Shown: piece by piece, positions 1 through 10,272 of the stretch | Layout: each line of letters begins with the position of its first letter | Numbering within the stretch: position 1 is the first letter of the stretch | Assembly (NCBI RefSeq): GCF_003202205.1 | Contig: NZ_PDOG01000002.1 | Span: forward strand, 77,148-141,147 | Length of the DNA: 64,000 nt | Reading direction: 5' to 3' | Source of the DNA: Halomonas sp. LBP4 | GTDB taxonomy: Bacteria > Pseudomonadota > Gammaproteobacteria > Pseudomonadales > Halomonadaceae | Translations under genes and position numbers: made by a program | Notes under the pieces: generated by a model | What the model was told of the DNA's origin: nothing | What the model saw: only the letters and a program-made list of their open reading frames with translations | The model's database searches: none

Positions 1-1083
<1,083 letters not shown>

Positions 1084-1260
1084 GCTGTCCTCCTTTCGCG
1101 GGAGAGTGAACGCCCCCCCCTGGTACCTTGGAACACACATGGTCATGATAGGCGCCACTTTCAATCACTGCCCGTGGACGAGGGAGGGGCCGGTGCGCCC
1201 CGGCTTGAAAAGCGGTGGCCGGCCCCCATCAACCATTCGACGAGTGCACGGAGGAAGACC

Positions 1261-1467
1261 ATGCACGAGGAGCAACTCGATCGTTATCCGGTGCACTGCC
1301 CCTACTGCAACACGCCCTTCGAGCTGCTGGTGGACAGGTCCGAGGGGAGCCAGGAGACCTGGGAGGACTGTCCCCGCTGCTGTGCCCCGATCCAGCTGCG
1401 CATCGAGGTGTCTGTGGACGGCGAGCTGGAGAGCGTGACCCTGGGGCGCGACGATGATGTGCTGTGA
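1261..1467 (+). CDS. CPxCG-motif small cysteine-rich protein
   Basis: A 68-residue acidic protein with two CxxC pairs (CPYC near residue 15 and CPRC near residue 39), the pattern of a one-zinc ribbon. It resembles the conserved CPXCG-motif cysteine-rich proteins of gammaproteobacteria, whose function is unknown. The start is the ATG at 1261, which follows an AGGAAGACC stretch that can serve as a ribosome site. A longer open frame reading in from 19 is antisense to acnA and is not credible. A role in metal binding or protein contact is only inferred from the cysteines. Confidence 0.8.
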   Translation: MHEEQLDRYPVHCPYCNTPFELLVDRSEGSQETWEDCPRCCAPIQLRIEVSVDGELESVTLGRDDDVL

Positions 1468-1491
1468 CCGGGTGTCGCCCCAGGCGCAGGG

Positions 1492-1588
1492 CTATCGCAG
1501 ATGGCGGTAACGCTCGAGGCTGTTCCGGCGACCCCCTCTTCGACCTGTCCCCGACGCCTCTCGCTTCGGGTAACGGCGATTGCCCGGG
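1492..1588 (-). repeat. Dispersed intergenic repeat, internally deleted copy
   Basis: Matches the outer parts of the repeat at 57582-57720 in inverse orientation: CGCTCGAGGCTGTTCCGGCGA on one side and CCCCCTCTTCGACCTGTCCC then CGCCTCTCGCTTCGGG on the other. About 95 bases that carry the inner hairpin and one arm in full copies are missing. It occupies most of the gap between the zinc-ribbon gene and trxB. Confidence 0.7.
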
Positions 1589-1717
1589 CCCCAGGCGAGC
1601 GAGGGCGGCTCCTGGCGGTTTCGGCTGCTACAATGGGCCTTCGTCGCCGTGTCCAGCCGGCATGAACCGGGACTCAGTGGGGGAGCAGAGGCTTCCTGCA
1701 CGACCCATGAACGATGA

Positions 1718-2683
<966 letters not shown>

Positions 2684-2691
2684 CGGGATAA

Positions 2692-2820
2692 TCACCTCTT
2701 CATCTCCTCAAGGTCGGCCAGGGCCCGCTTGAGCGCCGTCCCGAGCGCGCCTTGCCGTTCCTTGATTGCCTTGCTGCGTCCCTCGATGGCCCGAGCGGCC
2801 TGGTCCGCCCGTTCCTCCAA
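2692..2820 (-). CDS. Possible small coiled-coil protein or frameshifted remnant after the subtilase
   Basis: Just downstream of the protease stop, an open frame (2692-2847) encodes an amphipathic, charged helix: RLEERADQAARAIEGRSKAI, ending ALKRALADLEEMKR. Codon use is good (GAG, CTC, GCC). There is no ATG or GTG in this frame; the only initiation codon is TTG at 2818-2820, without a clear ribosome site. A GTG with a GGGGG site at 2843-2845 lies in another frame, and a run of six C bases (about 2822-2827) sits where one extra C would join the two into a 51-residue protein. It may be a broken gene, a frameshifted gene or a sequencing error. Function unknown. Confidence 0.3.
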   Translation of the reverse strand: MEERADQAARAIEGRSKAIKERQGALGTALKRALADLEEMKR

Positions 2821-2857
2821 CCGGGGGGCGTTGGAAAGCCGCTCACCTCATGACCCC

Positions 2858-5503
2858 CTATTCGCTCTTGGTGCCCTTGGTCCGGCCCTTGGCGGTGGTC
2901 GCCTTGGTCCGGTGGGTCTTGGGTTTCGCGGCGGCCGCCTTGGTGGCCTTGGGCTTGGCAGCCGTCTTTCTGCCGCGAGGTGCCGAGGCGGCCCTGGCCG
3001 GCGTAGGAGCCGGCACCTCGGGCCGGAGTTCGAGCGACCAGCGGTTCAGCTTGCCGACGTCGCGGGCGACGAGATCCTGCACCCAGAGTCGCCATTCCCC
3101 CTGGCAGGGCTCGCCGCGCAGTGCCTGCAGGGTCGTCAGGTCGGCAGAGTCGTAGGTGGCGCGCAGGTTGTCCCGGCTGCCGCCGAGCCGGTCGTGGAGG
3201 CGCACCGCGGTGCCCGCCGGCGAGCGCAGGGTGACCCGCAGGTCGCCGATGTAGGTGTGGGTGATGTCGAGCGCCACACGGATCGCCGCGACCCTGCCCT
3301 CCTCGGCGATGGTCAGCCCCCGCTCGATACCGGCGGGGTCCTTGTCGGGGATGCTCACGCCCGGCGCCTCTTCGGCGGTGAGGCGAGGCGTGGCGGCGAT
3401 CACGCCGAGTTCCAGCGACCACTCCTCCAGGTGCCCGGTGTCCAGGGGGGCCTCGTCGCGCACCCAGAGCGTCCAGGTGCCTTCGGCCTCTTCGCCCTTC
3501 AGCTGGCGTAGCGTGGGCAGCGTCGCGATCTCCCACTGCTCGCTCAGGTTGTGGCGGCTGCCGCCGGCGCGGTCGTGGAGCACCACGGCGAGACCCGAGG
3601 GGGCGATCAGGGTGACCACCAGGTCGCCGATGTAGGAGTGGCGGATGTCCACCGCCACGCGCAGGACGTCCACCTGGCCGGTGTGGCGCACCTCCAGGGT
3701 GTCGCGGATGCCGTCGCGACGGTTGTCGGGAATCGTCAGCCCGGGGCGCGAGACGTAGCGCTCCTCCGGCACCGGGATGACCTCGCCACGCTGCTCCAGG
3801 GCCTGGGCCACGGCGCGTTCGGCATCCACCCGGCCATGGCCGAACCAGGGGCTCCAGCTGCCGTCGTCGTGGCCGGTGTCCTGGAAGGCGCCGCTGTCGA
3901 AGGGGGCGATGGGCGAGACGTCCCAGGAGGTGTCGGGGTCGAAGGAGGCCGGCGGCGTGCGCGGGTAGGGGGTGTCATCGAGGTCCTTCGCCGCCGTGCG
4001 GCGCAGCACCGAGGCGACCTCCAGGGCACCGAGCCGTGGGTTGGCCGACAGCACCAGGGCGGCGACCCCGGCCACCAGGGGCGTGGCGCTGGAGGTGCCA
4101 CCGAACTCATGGGTGAGGTGACCGGTTTCGCCGCTGGTGGTGGTGATGCCCAGGCCGGCCACCGGCATGCGGAAGTAGGCATGGCTGTTGCTGGTGGGGG
4201 CGCAGAGGTCGATGCCGGTGCCGTAGTTGGAGTAGTGGCTGCGCCGGGCGGTGCTGGCCAGGGCCGCCACGTGCATCACGCCGGGGATGCCGACGAGGTT
4301 GTTGGCGAAGCGGCGGGCCGTCTGCACGCCGCCCCACTGCCAGCTGCCGCCCTCGAACACCCAGCCATGGGTATGGGGCACGTCCTGGTCGGCCTCATGG
4401 AGGATCGGGCAATTCTCGTTGCCCGCCGCCCACAGGAACAGCAGGCCGCTGCCGCGCCGTCCGCCGCCGGTGGCGAGCTGGGTGAGGCGCCGGATCACCA
4501 TCGAGGCGAAGAGAAAGCGAGGCACGGCGCCCCAGGAGTTGGAGAGGATATCCACCTTGTCGGCGATGAAGCCGAGCATGGTGAGCATCTTGGAGTCGTT
4601 GATCATCAGCGAGGGCCCATCGGACTCCCACTTGATCGGCAGCAGCCGGCAGGCCGGGGCGGCTCCCACCGTCAGCCGGGTGCCGGCCTCGCCGGCGATC
4701 ACCCCGGCACAGGAGGTGCCATGGTTGGCACCCTGCTGGTACATCTCCTCGGGGCGGGCGTCTATGTCATCCCTGGTTACCAGCCGGGTGCCGCTGAAGT
4801 AACCCCAGGCGGGAAACTTGCCGGGGGCGGCGAAGTCGGGGTGGTCGAGCTTGCAGCCGTCGTCGCTGACGCCGACCACCACCTCCCGGCTGCCGAAGCC
4901 ATCCAGCAGTTGCCAGGCCGGTTCGCAGCGCGCATTGGCGCGCGGATCGACCTCGGGGTGCGACAGATGGTCGTGGAGATGCCACTGGCGGTCGTACTCC
5001 CTGTCGCTCGGCGGCACGAAGGCTCGCTTGGCGGCCAGGTAGTTGAGGTCGTTCTCCGCCTGCTCCACCAGCGGCTCCTCCTCGGTGAGCTTGACCACCA
5101 GCTTGACCGGGTTGATGCCGGTGTGGGTGGTGAGCTGGAAGAGGCAGTCCCGCTCCGAGTAGCGCTCGCGCAACAGCAAGCCGTAGCGGCCCGCGAATTC
5201 GGCCACCTGGGTATCGGAGAGGGGCTCCGCGAAGGTCACGAAGATGCGGTCGGTGATCAGGAAATCCTCGCCGGAATCGGCCACCTGGTAGGCGTGGTGG
5301 GTCGGGGCCAGGGTTCGTCCCCTGGCCATCAGGGGCTCGAGGTCCCGGGCCCGCGTCTTGACCCGGGAGGCGATCGAGGAGACCCGCTCGGCGTCGTCGG
5401 CGATGCCCGCGGCGCGCAGGGTCTCGGGCAGTGCCCGGCAGACGAACTGGTCGGGACGCTTCCTGAGTGTCAGCTTCTTGCCGCCTCGATAGGTGTAGGT
5501 CAT
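2858..5503 (-). CDS. Subtilisin-family (S8) serine protease with two P domains, eCIS-associated
   Basis: An 881-residue protein and the last gene of the eCIS block. Residues 1-165 look like a subtilase prodomain. The catalytic domain (about 170-560) has Asp214 (GVSDDG), His261 (NHGTSCAGV), oxyanion Asn362 (AAGNEN) and Ser471 (GGTSSATP), so it should be active. Two proprotein-convertase P/homo-B domains follow (about 590-705 and 715-835), each with HSYIGDL/HTYIGDL and a W-x-LW-V motif. The last ~50 residues are Ala/Lys/Thr/Pro-rich and very basic. There is no signal peptide, which is odd for a subtilase and fits either a cargo loaded into the injection particle or an internal processing enzyme. 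The start ATG has an AGGAGG site. It lies 221 bp after the DUF6519 gene, so it may also have its own promoter. Confidence 0.9.
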   Translation of the reverse strand: MTYTYRGGKKLTLRKRPDQFVCRALPETLRAAGIADDAERVSSIASRVKTRARDLEPLMARGRTLAPTHHAYQVADSGEDFLITDRIFVTFAEPLSDTQVAEFAGRYGLLLRERYSERDCLFQLTTHTGINPVKLVVKLTEEEPLVEQAENDLNYLAAKRAFVPPSDREYDRQWHLHDHLSHPEVDPRANARCEPAWQLLDGFGSREVVVGVSDDGCKLDHPDFAAPGKFPAWGYFSGTRLVTRDDIDARPEEMYQQGANHGTSCAGVIAGEAGTRLTVGAAPACRLLPIKWESDGPSLMINDSKMLTMLGFIADKVDILSNSWGAVPRFLFASMVIRRLTQLATGGGRRGSGLLFLWAAGNENCPILHEADQDVPHTHGWVFEGGSWQWGGVQTARRFANNLVGIPGVMHVAALASTARRSHYSNYGTGIDLCAPTSNSHAYFRMPVAGLGITTTSGETGHLTHEFGGTSSATPLVAGVAALVLSANPRLGALEVASVLRRTAAKDLDDTPYPRTPPASFDPDTSWDVSPIAPFDSGAFQDTGHDDGSWSPWFGHGRVDAERAVAQALEQRGEVIPVPEERYVSRPGLTIPDNRRDGIRDTLEVRHTGQVDVLRVAVDIRHSYIGDLVVTLIAPSGLAVVLHDRAGGSRHNLSEQWEIATLPTLRQLKGEEAEGTWTLWVRDEAPLDTGHLEEWSLELGVIAATPRLTAEEAPGVSIPDKDPAGIERGLTIAEEGRVAAIRVALDITHTYIGDLRVTLRSPAGTAVRLHDRLGGSRDNLRATYDSADLTTLQALRGEPCQGEWRLWVQDLVARDVGKLNRWSLELRPEVPAPTPARAASAPRGRKTAAKPKATKAAAAKPKTHRTKATTAKGRTKGTKSE

Positions 5504-5724
5504 GGTAGCGCTCCTCCTGTGCGGTGCATCTCTACCGCTGCTCGCCCCGGTCTGCGGAACTTGTCCAGGGCCAGCTCATCGGAACGGAATCTCCTGCTGC
5601 ACGGCGCGCGTAGGGCCGTGCCCACCGCCCCTCGGGTCTCGCCGCGACTCTCTCAGTGCGCGTCCGTTTGGCGCCGTTATTCCTCCTTGGTGATCCGCAG
5701 ATTTCCGTGCACCAGAGCCGACAA
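5504..5724. other. Spacer between DUF6519 gene and subtilase gene
   Basis: 221 bases, the largest gap inside the eCIS block. It holds a 7-bp stem hairpin (GCACGGC at 5599-5605 with GCCGTGC at 5615-5621) without a following T-run. No convincing promoter or small gene was found. The gap suggests that the protease could be expressed separately from the structural genes. Confidence 0.5.
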
Positions 5725-7686
5725 TCACGGCTTGCCTGACAGTTGGCGGGCTTCGCGCAGAATCTCTACGGCGCGGTTATGCGGAAAGGCGCGGCCGCCA
5801 GGCGTGCTGAGCACCTGCACCAGCGCTTCCTCGTCGAGCCGTGACAGCGCCAGCGAGTCGTGGATCCCCGCCGCCATCAGGCGTTCTGCAGACACGTCCC
5901 CGACACCCGGTACATCGTTGACCGGTACCCGCACGGCCACGCCGACGCCGCCCTGGGAGCCGGCCTCGGGGGTGTTGAGTACCAGGTCGCTCTCCACACG
6001 CGGCTCCCCGGAGGCGGCCGCGCTGATTTTGAGCGGCGGAATGGCCTGCACCGATACGCCGGCCTCGACATAGGCTTTCCTCACCAACTCGCCCCGGCGC
6101 TTGGCGATCCCCACCCCTTCCTCGCCCTCCTCGGGCGCGATGGAGCGTAAATCGACCCGCGACAGCTGGTTCGCGGCGATCGCCTCGCGCAGGCGCGCGC
6201 TGTTCGCCTGCAGGACGGCGATCGACGCCTCGGAGGGGGTGGCGGTTTCCCGCTCGAACTCGATCGTGCCGAGGGGCACCAGTGTTTCCTCCGGTGGCGG
6301 CTGCGGCGGGTTGACGACATTCTCGCCTGCCAGCGCACAGAGCGGGGCGAAGACACAGCGGCAGTCCTCGCCGCATGTCACACGGCCGTCCTCGTCAAGC
6401 TCGATACGGCGCAGCGGCGCGATCCGGTGGCGGATGCCGCTGGGCGGCAGCGCCTTCGGCCACGGCATGTCGTCGGGCCCGGTTTCCTGCGGCCAGAGCA
6501 CGTCGGCGACCGCGGTGCGCGAGGGTATCTGCCAGTAGTCGCCCACCTTGTAGTCGCCGCCCTGTTCGAACCAGACCTGGACGCCATTCTCGAGCTCGAT
6601 CCATTTCGATTCCTGCACCGGGATCGCGTCCGACGGCTGGTCCCAGCGGCGCAGCAGAGGGTGGGTCGTGGCGGCCTCGTCGAACACGGGTATCGAGAAC
6701 CCCTCGGGCACCGCCAGCGTCACCGTCGCGGTCACCCTGTCCACCGCGTCGACTTGGAGCAGCGGCCGTGGCATCGCCCGAAGTTCCGAGAAGTCGTCGA
6801 CGATCTCGACCCAGTCGTCCTCCTTCAGCCCGCGGGCCCTGTCCGGCCCGAGACTGTCGAGCTTGACTTGCGCGCCCTGCAGGCTGCGGATGCCGAAGAC
6901 GACCGAACCGTTGTCCCGCGACCATTTGAACGTCGCCTGTGACTTGGCGCCACCGGCGGCACCCGGGGTGTGGATTTCGACCCGGTACAGCTGGTTCTCG
7001 GCTCCCCGGTATCTCGCCGTCGGCGGTACCAGGCAGGGATCGTCCGACGGCACCTCGACCCTGGCACGGGCGCGCAGGCAGCGCGGCTGGCGGAGTTCGG
7101 TGCCGACCAGCGTATCGAGCAGCGCGTCGCAGCCCAGGTCCCCGTCCTCGTCATCCTCCTTGCCTAGCAGCGCGGCCTTGACCTGACAGACGACTTTCGC
7201 CCGCGTCGCGGTATCGGGCCCGCCGAGCGCCAACTCCCGAATGTGGTCGGCCTGCAGGTAATTGAGGTGCCGCTCCCAGACGTCGAGGTAGACGAGATAG
7301 CGCATGCCGGGTTGCAACTCCGCCGGGTCGTCCTCGCCTTTCAGGAACGGAAAGTCGGGTTGGGTCGTGTAGCGCACCGGCGCGGGATCGGTCTCCGGCG
7401 GGCAGCGCACCTCGGGCATGAGTTCGCAGGCGACGCCGTCGACGTAATAGCGCCCCCGGCCGATCTCCAGGTCACAGAGGAGGTCGTCGGGGCAGGTGAC
7501 CAGGAAGCCATCGCCGGGTCCGCCGTGCGGCCCGATCAGGTCGGCCGCCAGCGACCGGGTCTGCTCGAGGAGGATTGCCACCTGCTCGTTCCAGTCGGCG
7601 TCCAGCAGCACCCGGCCCTGCTGCATCAGTACCCTGGCGTAATGGTGGTGGCGGCGATAGGTGTCGCGGCTCAGGTCGGCTTTCAC
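5725..7686 (-). CDS. DUF6519-type eCIS structural protein with C-terminal helix-hairpin-helix-like region
   Basis: 653 residues. The N-terminus (MKADLSRDTYRRHHHYARVL, then QGRVLLDADWNEQ) matches the DUF6519 family found in eCIS and tail-like loci; the exact function is not known. A Cys-rich patch (CGEDCRCVFAPLC, about residues 437-452) precedes a variable region. Residues about 590-650 (VPGVGDVSAERLMAAGI, then LDEEALVQVL) resemble a helix-hairpin-helix/DUF4332-like module, unusual in a tail protein. The start is GTG at 7684-7686 after an AGGAGGG site. It lies 12 bp after the gpI-like gene. A peripheral baseplate or fibre-network role is inferred from position only. Confidence 0.8.
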   Translation of the reverse strand: MKADLSRDTYRRHHHYARVLMQQGRVLLDADWNEQVAILLEQTRSLAADLIGPHGGPGDGFLVTCPDDLLCDLEIGRGRYYVDGVACELMPEVRCPPETDPAPVRYTTQPDFPFLKGEDDPAELQPGMRYLVYLDVWERHLNYLQADHIRELALGGPDTATRAKVVCQVKAALLGKEDDEDGDLGCDALLDTLVGTELRQPRCLRARARVEVPSDDPCLVPPTARYRGAENQLYRVEIHTPGAAGGAKSQATFKWSRDNGSVVFGIRSLQGAQVKLDSLGPDRARGLKEDDWVEIVDDFSELRAMPRPLLQVDAVDRVTATVTLAVPEGFSIPVFDEAATTHPLLRRWDQPSDAIPVQESKWIELENGVQVWFEQGGDYKVGDYWQIPSRTAVADVLWPQETGPDDMPWPKALPPSGIRHRIAPLRRIELDEDGRVTCGEDCRCVFAPLCALAGENVVNPPQPPPEETLVPLGTIEFERETATPSEASIAVLQANSARLREAIAANQLSRVDLRSIAPEEGEEGVGIAKRRGELVRKAYVEAGVSVQAIPPLKISAAASGEPRVESDLVLNTPEAGSQGGVGVAVRVPVNDVPGVGDVSAERLMAAGIHDSLALSRLDEEALVQVLSTPGGRAFPHNRAVEILREARQLSGKP

Positions 7687-7698
7687 GGATCTACCCTC

Positions 7699-10272
7699 CT
7701 AGCTGGCAAAGAGGAGTCCGGCGGACATGCCGGCCGGGACGTGGTCCGCAAGTCGCGCCGAAAGCGCCGCAGCGCGTTGCGGTTGGTAAAGGTCGTGGAA
7801 CGCGCCCATCTCGGAGGCGTCGCTGGCTCCCTCGCGTATGGCGGGGGCGGTACAGAGGTCGAGCTGGCAGTAGCCCGGGCGACCGTAGCGGCGGTCGACG
7901 AAGACCGGGCGCACGGCCGAGCGTGCGGCGGCGCGCAGGCGATCACGGTAGGCCGCGCCGTCGTCGAAGAAGGTATACGCCGAGATAAAGGCCCCGATGC
8001 GCGGCGGCTCGGCCCCCGCGACCACGGTCAGCCGCGCGGTCAGCAGCGCACAACCGCCGGGTGGCAGCTGCGCGATCTCCCAGACCGGCGGATCGATGTC
8101 GCCGATGAGCGCGCCGCGACTGACGGTGACGTCCGGGTCGGGTTCGAAGGGGCTCTGGGTGTCGTCGCCGGGCCTGCGCGGCGTCATGATGGTGACCTCG
8201 ATCCCTGTCGTGGTCCGCGGCCCCAGATTGTCGACCGCCAGCGTCAGTGTGATCGTCTCGCCGATGGCCGGTGCCGGATTGCTGGTGTCGAAACGCAGTC
8301 GCAGGTTGGCCGCCTCGGGACTCGCCTCCTCTGCTGCGCTCGCATCGCCCCCGACGAGGATCGGCGCCAAGACCGGCCCGCCGCTCTCAACCACAGGCAG
8401 CGCGTCGAGCGCTTCGCGCACCGCCAGGTCCGGCAGGCAGCGGTAGCGGCGCGGCGTGCGCGAGCCGGCTGGCACGTAGCAGAACCGCATGCAGCCGATC
8501 TGGCGCCGCGCCACGCGGACAGGGCCAGTAAAGATGCTGTCCTCGGCCAGTTCGATCGCATGCGTCTGAAGTTGGCCGATCACGGTGCACCGCAGGACCC
8601 TGAGTACGGCGTGCGCCAGCGGCCAGGACGGTGCGCCCACCGCCTCGCGGGTATCGGAGGTGGCATCGAGAATGCTGTCGGCGAGGGTGATCGCCGCCGG
8701 GTCGGCGTCGACCTCGTCCATGCTCACCTGGATCGAGCCGAGGATCGATCGCTCGATCGTCACTTCCCTGGGACCGTCCACAAGCTCCAGACTCGGTTCG
8801 GCCGGCCGATCCGGCGAGCAGTCGGGGCCGAGGCTCCAGCCCGGCACCAGCGTCACATGACTGAGCCGGAGCTCCTCCATCGGCCCGCGACATTGCAAGC
8901 CACGGCCGGCGACCAGGAGCCCGTCGAGCGCGAAGCGGCAGCCCGCCTCGCCGCGCACCATCATGGCGTCGCCGCGGGAAGCCCGATAGTCGAGCAGCCG
9001 AAGCACCGCGCGTGTCCCGTCGCGGGCGCGCAGCTGCAGGCTCTGGTTTTCGCGCAGCGTGATGTTCAGCGGCTCGGTATAGACGCCGCCGTCGGCGATC
9101 TCGATGACCGCGTCGTCGGGGTCGTCCGCGCGCCAGCGGTCGAGTGCCGCGCCGATTGCGGTGAGCTCCGCGCCCGCCCCTACGCGGTAGGTGACGGCAC
9201 CCACAGGCTGGCGCGGCGTGCGCGGATAGGTTCCGCCGCCGGTGTCGTCGCTGAAGCCTTGGTGGTAGCGTACCTGTACATCGCCGCCGGGCGACTGCCG
9301 CACGTGGAAGGCGATCCGGCCGAGTTCCGGGTCGACGGCGACATGGTCGCGGGCGGGTTGGTAGCGCCAGCCGCTCAGATCGGCCACGATGAGGTTCTCC
9401 GGCGGGATCAGCCCGGCTTCGCCGCGTGCCGGCCAGTCCTCCGCCCAGATGGCAAGGCTTTTGTCGGCGCCATAATAGGTCGCAAGATCCTGCGCCAGCA
9501 CCCGGCGCAGGATCGGCGCAGGGACATTTGGCGGCTCGGCAATTGCTTCGGGCCCCGGCTCCGATACGGGGAGGGTGAACAGGGGCATGTCATTCCCGAG
9601 CACGCTGAACGTGTAGGCGCCAGGGCCCATGTCCTCCCGCGCATAGGCCGGCTCGCGGGCGACGGCATAGGGCTTCAGTCGCCAGGCGTAGACGCCGACA
9701 TGGGGGATGTTGTGCGTTCCCGGGGTCTGCGTTGAGGTGATCCGGCGGACGTCGACGGTCCGCGTCACCGGGTCGAACGGCCCGCCCAGCAGCGCCAGCG
9801 CCAATCCGTCGTGAAGATCCGCCGTGCGCCCGCGCGTCACCCGGTGGTGATTGACGGGCTGCATCCAGGCCAGCAGGCGGTAAAACTCGACCGCCCGCGC
9901 CGGCCAGTCCGCGGTGTCCTTCGCGATCAGCTCCAGCAGCGGCAGTGTCCCCTTGCGCCGCCGGTCGCGGATGGTGTTCGCCACCGCGCGGCGCGGGGTA
10001 AGAATGGAGGACAGCAGCGCGGTGCGCACGCCGTCCTCGGCCACCTGCGGCGGCGCCTCGTAGCCGATCAGCGCGCCGATATAGGGCACCACCCAGTCGT
10101 CGCAGGTCTCGATGAACCAGTCGGCATATTGCCGCGCGAGGTCGTCCTCCAACACCTCCACCTGCTCGGCGATGACCTGCAGGAGGGCGCGAAGCGGTTC
10201 GCCGTGCTCGACGTCGCGCTGACGATGGACGACGGGGAGAAGGTCGTAGAGTCGGTCGGGATTCCGCGTCAT
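7699..10272 (-). CDS. gpI-like phage tail/baseplate protein of the eCIS with beta-helix and CARDB/DUF11-like domains
   Basis: 857 residues. The N-terminus (DRLYDLLPVVHRQRDVEHG, then FIETCDDWVVPYIGALIGYE) is the tail protein I-like start seen in eCIS operons. Residues about 385-560 look like a right-handed beta-helix. Residues about 654-749 (FDTSNPAPAIGETITLTLAV, then GPRTTTGIEVTI) look like an extracellular Ig-like CARDB/DUF11 domain. The conserved end segment (RRYGRPGYCQLDL and MGAFHDLYQPQRAA) follows. The start overlaps the previous stop by 4 bases (ATGA). It is likely part of the baseplate periphery. The Ig-like domain appears inserted between conserved parts and could contact surfaces; that is inference. 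Confidence 0.82.
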   Translation of the reverse strand: MTRNPDRLYDLLPVVHRQRDVEHGEPLRALLQVIAEQVEVLEDDLARQYADWFIETCDDWVVPYIGALIGYEAPPQVAEDGVRTALLSSILTPRRAVANTIRDRRRKGTLPLLELIAKDTADWPARAVEFYRLLAWMQPVNHHRVTRGRTADLHDGLALALLGGPFDPVTRTVDVRRITSTQTPGTHNIPHVGVYAWRLKPYAVAREPAYAREDMGPGAYTFSVLGNDMPLFTLPVSEPGPEAIAEPPNVPAPILRRVLAQDLATYYGADKSLAIWAEDWPARGEAGLIPPENLIVADLSGWRYQPARDHVAVDPELGRIAFHVRQSPGGDVQVRYHQGFSDDTGGGTYPRTPRQPVGAVTYRVGAGAELTAIGAALDRWRADDPDDAVIEIADGGVYTEPLNITLRENQSLQLRARDGTRAVLRLLDYRASRGDAMMVRGEAGCRFALDGLLVAGRGLQCRGPMEELRLSHVTLVPGWSLGPDCSPDRPAEPSLELVDGPREVTIERSILGSIQVSMDEVDADPAAITLADSILDATSDTREAVGAPSWPLAHAVLRVLRCTVIGQLQTHAIELAEDSIFTGPVRVARRQIGCMRFCYVPAGSRTPRRYRCLPDLAVREALDALPVVESGGPVLAPILVGGDASAAEEASPEAANLRLRFDTSNPAPAIGETITLTLAVDNLGPRTTTGIEVTIMTPRRPGDDTQSPFEPDPDVTVSRGALIGDIDPPVWEIAQLPPGGCALLTARLTVVAGAEPPRIGAFISAYTFFDDGAAYRDRLRAAARSAVRPVFVDRRYGRPGYCQLDLCTAPAIREGASDASEMGAFHDLYQPQRAAALSARLADHVPAGMSAGLLFAS

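Noticed and set aside
1606..1634. trxB promoter with -10 TACAAT at 1629-1634
   Set aside because: No acceptable -35 at 16-18 bases; left unassigned.
5599..5621. Hairpin after the DUF6519 gene as an intrinsic terminator
   Set aside because: The stem is only 7 bp and no T-run follows on the minus strand.
3551..6073. 840-codon plus-strand open frame opposite the subtilase gene
   Set aside because: Antisense of a well-supported protease; composition (Gly/Ala/His/Val-rich, no motif) is typical of the mirror frame in GC-rich DNA.
7243..9735. 830-codon plus-strand open frame opposite the gpI-like and DUF6519 genes
   Set aside because: It spans two real genes in antisense and shows no family motif.
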